This document shows positions 33,545-36,040 of a stretch of 36,040 nucleotides of DNA, in pieces. Made by a program: the position numbers and the translations under genes. The stretch comes from Deltaproteobacteria bacterium (GTDB taxonomy: Bacteria; Myxococcota_A; UBA9160; UBA4427), in assembly GCA_019310385.1 (NCBI GenBank), contig JAFDEK010000032.1, positions 1-36,040 of the forward strand, given 5' to 3'. Numbering within the stretch: the first letter of the stretch is position 1; each line of letters starts with the position of its first letter. The notes under the pieces are model-generated. The model had not been told where the DNA came from. It ran no database searches and saw nothing but the letters and a program-made list of their open reading frames with translations.

Positions 33545-34489
33545 TCAGAGCACCGCTTCACACAGGCGCTTCAATGCCGAGAGGTGCACCGCGGTACCGA
33601 TCGCCAGCAGGTTGGGCGCGCGGTTGTGTCCGTCCACGTAGATCCCCAGGGCGGTCTGGTCGATGCACACGCCCTTGAAGAAGTTGAGCGCCTTCCAGTA
33701 GTGCAGGCGGTCGCGGTCGAGCTTCACCCCCACCTCGCTGTCCAGATAGTCGATCCAGGCCGCCTCGTCCATGACCCCCATGCCGCGCATGGAGATGAGG
33801 TAGGCCCAATCCTCGTCCGGGTCGCCGAGATGAGTGAACTCCCAGTCGACCACCGCCGCAAGCTCACCGTCTACGTGCAGATAGTTGCCGGGGCCCGGGT
33901 CGCCGTGGACGAGGGTCACACGCTCGGAGGCCGGCGCGTTGTTGCGCAGCCACTGGGCCGCCTCCTCGACCAGGGGAGAGGGCTCGCCCGCCAGACCGCC
34001 GCGATAGACCTGGTACCAGCGCTCGACCTGGAGCAGCGCGGGATCCCGCGGACCCGCCGGCGCCTCGAGGAAGCCGAGCTTCGCCTCGACGGGGTCCAAC
34101 CGGTGCAGCTCGGCCAGGGCCTTCACGTAGGGGTCGAGGCTCTCCCGGGTAAACACGCTCGTCCCCTCGACGAAGTCCATCACGAAGAAGGGCTGTCCCA
34201 GAACGGCGTCGCTGGGCTCGTAGTGAATGATCTCGGCGACGGGATATCCGGCGTCGCGCAGGGCCCGCATGACACGGACCTCGTCCTTGCTGTCGGTGCC
34301 GAGCAGGCCCCACTGCTCGACCCGGACCACCACCGTCCTGGGCCCCGAGCTCTCGCAGTCGAGCTCCACGATGTACATGGCTCGCGATTGCCCCATGGAC
34401 ATGCGGCTCGCCGATTCGATCCGGCACGGCGTTGCCAGGCAGGTGCTCAAGTGCCTCTCGAGCACGCCCTCCTCGAGCTCGGGGATCAT
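33545..34489 (-). CDS. APH-type phosphotransferase family protein
   Basis: Predicted ATP- or GTP-dependent small-molecule kinase of the aminoglycoside phosphotransferase/choline kinase fold, 314 residues. The Brenner motif HGDPGPGN at 195-202 (Asp197, Asn202) and the metal-binding Asp215 in VVDWEFTHLGDP are clear; the N-lobe has VVVRVEQ (54-59) and the hinge-like MDFVEG (104-109). Proteins of this type in actinobacterial and proteobacterial lipid-degradation loci are often next to acyl-CoA dehydrogenases and act on unknown substrates; antibiotic resistance is not implied. The ATG at 34489 overlaps the upstream stop as ATGA, so it is coupled to the 147-residue protein. The frame is open upstream but non-homologous. 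Confidence 0.9.
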   Translation of the reverse strand: MIPELEEGVLERHLSTCLATPCRIESASRMSMGQSRAMYIVELDCESSGPRTVVVRVEQWGLLGTDSKDEVRVMRALRDAGYPVAEIIHYEPSDAVLGQPFFVMDFVEGTSVFTRESLDPYVKALAELHRLDPVEAKLGFLEAPAGPRDPALLQVERWYQVYRGGLAGEPSPLVEEAAQWLRNNAPASERVTLVHGDPGPGNYLHVDGELAAVVDWEFTHLGDPDEDWAYLISMRGMGVMDEAAWIDYLDSEVGVKLDRDRLHYWKALNFFKGVCIDQTALGIYVDGHNRAPNLLAIGTAVHLSALKRLCEAVL

Positions 34490-34929
34490 TTTACGCCCGA
34501 CATGTTGCGCGCAAAGGGGATGAAGAGGGGCATCGAGTGGGCCATCTCGGCGTCGAGCTGCGCGTACAACAGGGGATGCAGCGCGCTCTTCACCTCTTCC
34601 GCCAGGGGGCCCGGGGCATTCTGGGCGGTCACCAGAAGCTGCGATGCCACCACGAAGGGCGAGTCGCCCGACAGGGCGGCCGGCCACTCCGCTTGCTCCG
34701 AACGCTCTACCGAGGCACGAATGCCGTCGATCGCCCGGGCGAGGTCTTCACGACGCCCCGCGTTGCGATCGTCGTCGAGCAGGCCCCGGGCGTACTCCAG
34801 CGACCCGATCAGGAGCTCGCCGCTGTAGCGGGCCCACTCGGTCTGCGCTTCGGGCACGACGACCTTGCGCAGGGTCTCGATGCAGGACTCGAGAATCGTG
34901 TCGACGTCGGGGCTCACGGGCAGTGTCAT
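34486..34929 (-). CDS. Uncharacterised helical protein coupled to the phosphotransferase
   Basis: A 147-residue, mostly helical, soluble protein without signal peptide. Visible pieces are an N-terminal TILESCIETLRKVVVPEAQTEWARYSGELL helix pair, an acidic/basic linker LLDDDRNAGRREDLARAI, and a C-terminal helix ending MPLFIPFARNMSGVK. I do not recognise a domain with certainty; small helical proteins of the DUF6285 kind occupy the same place beside such phosphotransferases, and this may be a relative. The ATG at 34929 follows GAGGAAG with two to three bases between. It follows the SnoaL-like gene by 32 bp and overlaps the phosphotransferase start by ATGA, suggesting the two products act as partners. 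Confidence 0.78.
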   Translation of the reverse strand: MTLPVSPDVDTILESCIETLRKVVVPEAQTEWARYSGELLIGSLEYARGLLDDDRNAGRREDLARAIDGIRASVERSEQAEWPAALSGDSPFVVASQLLVTAQNAPGPLAEEVKSALHPLLYAQLDAEMAHSMPLFIPFARNMSGVK

Positions 34930-34961
34930 GGCTTCCTCGGCTCCGGGTCGCTATGGATGTC

Positions 34962-35426
34962 TCAGGTTCCCGGCGTCGCGCCGCGCTCGGCCCGCGTCAT
35001 TTGCTTGCGGGACTCGAGGTGCTCGCGCCAGTCGTCGCACATCCCCTGCGGCCCTTTCCAGTAGTCGATCTCGAGGGAGACCTTTTCGCCCCGGAACTCG
35101 AGCCGGGACATCCCCTCTCCGCACAGCCAGCGACCCGCGTTCTCGGCCCCGTGCAGATCGTTCGTGATCTCGATGTACGCCATCCAGGTGAGGGACAGGC
35201 CCTGCTCGTTGATGAAGTACTCCTCGGGCATCACCTTGAGGACCGGGGCCACGGGAGCGAAGAAGTTCACGATCGCGGCGTGCCCCACCATGGCCTCCGG
35301 ATGACCGAGGATGTCGCGCATCACGGCGTCGTCGGTCAGGTAGGGGAGAGGCGATTCCGGCGTGCCACCGCTCCAGCCCTCTTCGAAGAGCTTGCGCGCC
35401 AGCTCGATCTGCTCGGCTTCCGTCAT
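34962..35426 (-). CDS. SnoaL-like / NTF2-like protein
   Basis: A 154-residue protein with the cone-shaped NTF2-like pattern: an N-terminal helix EAEQIELARKLFEEGW, a short PYLTDDAVMRDILGHPEAMVGHAAIVNFFAPVAP segment and strands YFINEQGLSLTWMAYIEIT and VSLEIDYWKGPQ. Such proteins act as small-molecule isomerases, hydrolases or accessory subunits; SnoaL-type cyclase activity is not implied. The ATG at 35426 has GGGAGG seven to eight bases upstream, which decides the start; the longer frame beyond it has no homology. It heads the operon that continues with the 147-residue protein, the phosphotransferase and the hydroxyacid dehydrogenase. Confidence 0.82.
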   Translation of the reverse strand: MTEAEQIELARKLFEEGWSGGTPESPLPYLTDDAVMRDILGHPEAMVGHAAIVNFFAPVAPVLKVMPEEYFINEQGLSLTWMAYIEITNDLHGAENAGRWLCGEGMSRLEFRGEKVSLEIDYWKGPQGMCDDWREHLESRKQMTRAERGATPGT

Positions 35427-35527
35427 TCCCGCCTCCCTTTCTGCCGCTTTCCGTGCAACCGCGCGGAATCGACTGTATCCGTTGCGCTCTCGCTCTTGTC
35501 GAATTCCGCCGACCGGCCCGTGAGCAC

Positions 35528-35556
35528 TTGGGCCGACCGAGAGCGCCCGATATGCT
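35528..35556 (+). promoter_or_regulatory. Candidate promoter for the edge SDR gene
   Basis: TTGGGC at 35528-35533, a 17-bp spacer and TATGCT at 35551-35556, leaving a leader of about 45 bases before the ATG at 35609. The -35 matches only three of six, the -10 four of six. It lies in the 182-bp divergent gap between the SnoaL-like gene and the SDR. Confidence 0.35.
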
Positions 35557-35608
35557 CTTCCCCGCCTACACCGCAACCGAACGAGATCACGCAAGGGAGG
35601 AGGCCGCC

Positions 35609-36040
35609 ATGGGGCTGCTCGAAGGCAAGATCGCCGTTGTCCTGGGTGCATCCAGCGGCATCGGCTGGCGCACCGCCGAGCGTTTCGCCGAGGAGGGCGC
35701 GCGGGTCGTGGTCGCGGCGCGGCGCAAGGAGAAGCTCGAGAAGCTCGCCAGCCAGATCGGCGGCCTCGCGGCCGTGTGCGACGTGAGCGACTTCGACTCG
35801 GTTGCGGCGCTCGCCCAGACCACCCTCGACGAGTTCGGTCGCGTAGACGCAGCAGTGAACTCGGCGGGCCTCAACCTCCCCTCCCCCATCCGAAGCGTCA
35901 CCCCCGATCTCCTGAAGCAGGTCGCAGACGTGCAGTTCTTCGGCTCCTTCTATTTCATGCGCCACTTCTGCAACGCCATGGCGGACGGCGACGGCGGCTC
36001 CCTCATCAACATCACCTCGGCCACCGCCATCGCGGTTCCC
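35609..36040 (+). CDS. SDR family oxidoreductase, cut by the window end
   Basis: The first 144 residues of a short-chain dehydrogenase, still open at the last base. GASSGIG at 13-19 binds the cofactor; RRKEKLEKL (38-46) after the second strand suggests NADPH. The usual NNAG motif reads NSAG (89-92), so the structural Asn that follows the fourth strand is replaced by Ser at its second position. The catalytic Ser is at INITSATA near the end of the window; the Tyr-Lys pair lies beyond it. The ATG at 35609 follows GGGAGGAGG, which makes this start firm. Divergent from the SnoaL-like operon. Substrate unknown. Confidence 0.9.
   Translation, partial: MGLLEGKIAVVLGASSGIGWRTAERFAEEGARVVVAARRKEKLEKLASQIGGLAAVCDVSDFDSVAALAQTTLDEFGRVDAAVNSAGLNLPSPIRSVTPDLLKQVADVQFFGSFYFMRHFCNAMADGDGGSLINITSATAIAVP

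Noticed and set aside
34490-34687. N-terminal extension of the phosphotransferase frame
   Set aside because: It lies inside the well-supported 147-residue gene, is Arg/Pro-rich, and the ATG at 34489 begins the family homology.

Overview
The window is a very GC-rich, densely coded bacterial chromosome segment of about 36 kb with 28 protein genes. Two of them touch the window edges. I see no rRNA, tRNA, CRISPR array, transposase or integrase. The high GC, frequent GTG and TTG starts, and the mix of CaiB-type CoA transferase, SDRs, nitronate monooxygenase, LLM flavoprotein, cytochrome P450, DUF3604, DUF1214 and DUF2723 proteins suggest an uncultured aerobic lineage of the Myxococcota/Binatota ('deltaproteobacterial') kind. 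This is inference; no phylogenetic marker is present.

Layout. 1-3316: a Gfo/Idh/MocA oxidoreductase, then a divergent SDR and family III CoA transferase. 3373-8682 (minus): nitronate monooxygenase, a membrane-anchored alkaline-phosphatase-superfamily enzyme coupled to it by a TTGA overlap, and a secreted metallophosphoesterase with a LamG domain. 8817-10335 (plus): an SRPBCC protein and a DUF1214 protein. 10567-15956 (minus): RND adaptor lipoprotein, RND pump, then NudC. 16142-17128: an LLM flavoprotein with a good sigma70-like promoter. 17139-20013 (minus): an SDR and a CPA2 antiporter with an RCK domain. 20136-25357 (plus): a DUF3604 lipoprotein, a haloalkane dehalogenase coupled to it by a GTGA overlap, and a DUF2723 membrane glycosyltransferase. 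25377-31145 (minus): P450, aldehyde dehydrogenase, MFS transporter, an 88-residue membrane protein and a sulfatase-family lipoprotein. Divergent from this, 31284-32489 is a ferredoxin reductase-type flavoprotein. 32550-35426 (minus): a SnoaL-like protein, a 147-residue protein, an APH-type phosphotransferase and a 2-hydroxyacid dehydrogenase. 35609 to the end: an SDR cut by the window edge.

How they may work together. Much of the content fits oxidative breakdown and efflux of hydrophobic or xenobiotic compounds: P450 with a candidate reductase, aldehyde dehydrogenase, haloalkane dehalogenase, nitronate monooxygenase, LLM flavoprotein, CoA transferase, RND and MFS pumps. A second theme is envelope chemistry: DUF2723 transferase, two sulfatase-fold proteins that carry threonine at the usual nucleophile position, and metallophosphoesterase-LamG. 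The most notable points are the DUF3604-dehalogenase coupling, the three-gene nitronate monooxygenase/phosphatase-superfamily/metallophosphoesterase operon, the palindrome on the -35 box of the P450 promoter, and a 21-bp tandem repeat that duplicates the lipobox of the RND adaptor. No single locus is demonstrably a new system from sequence alone.
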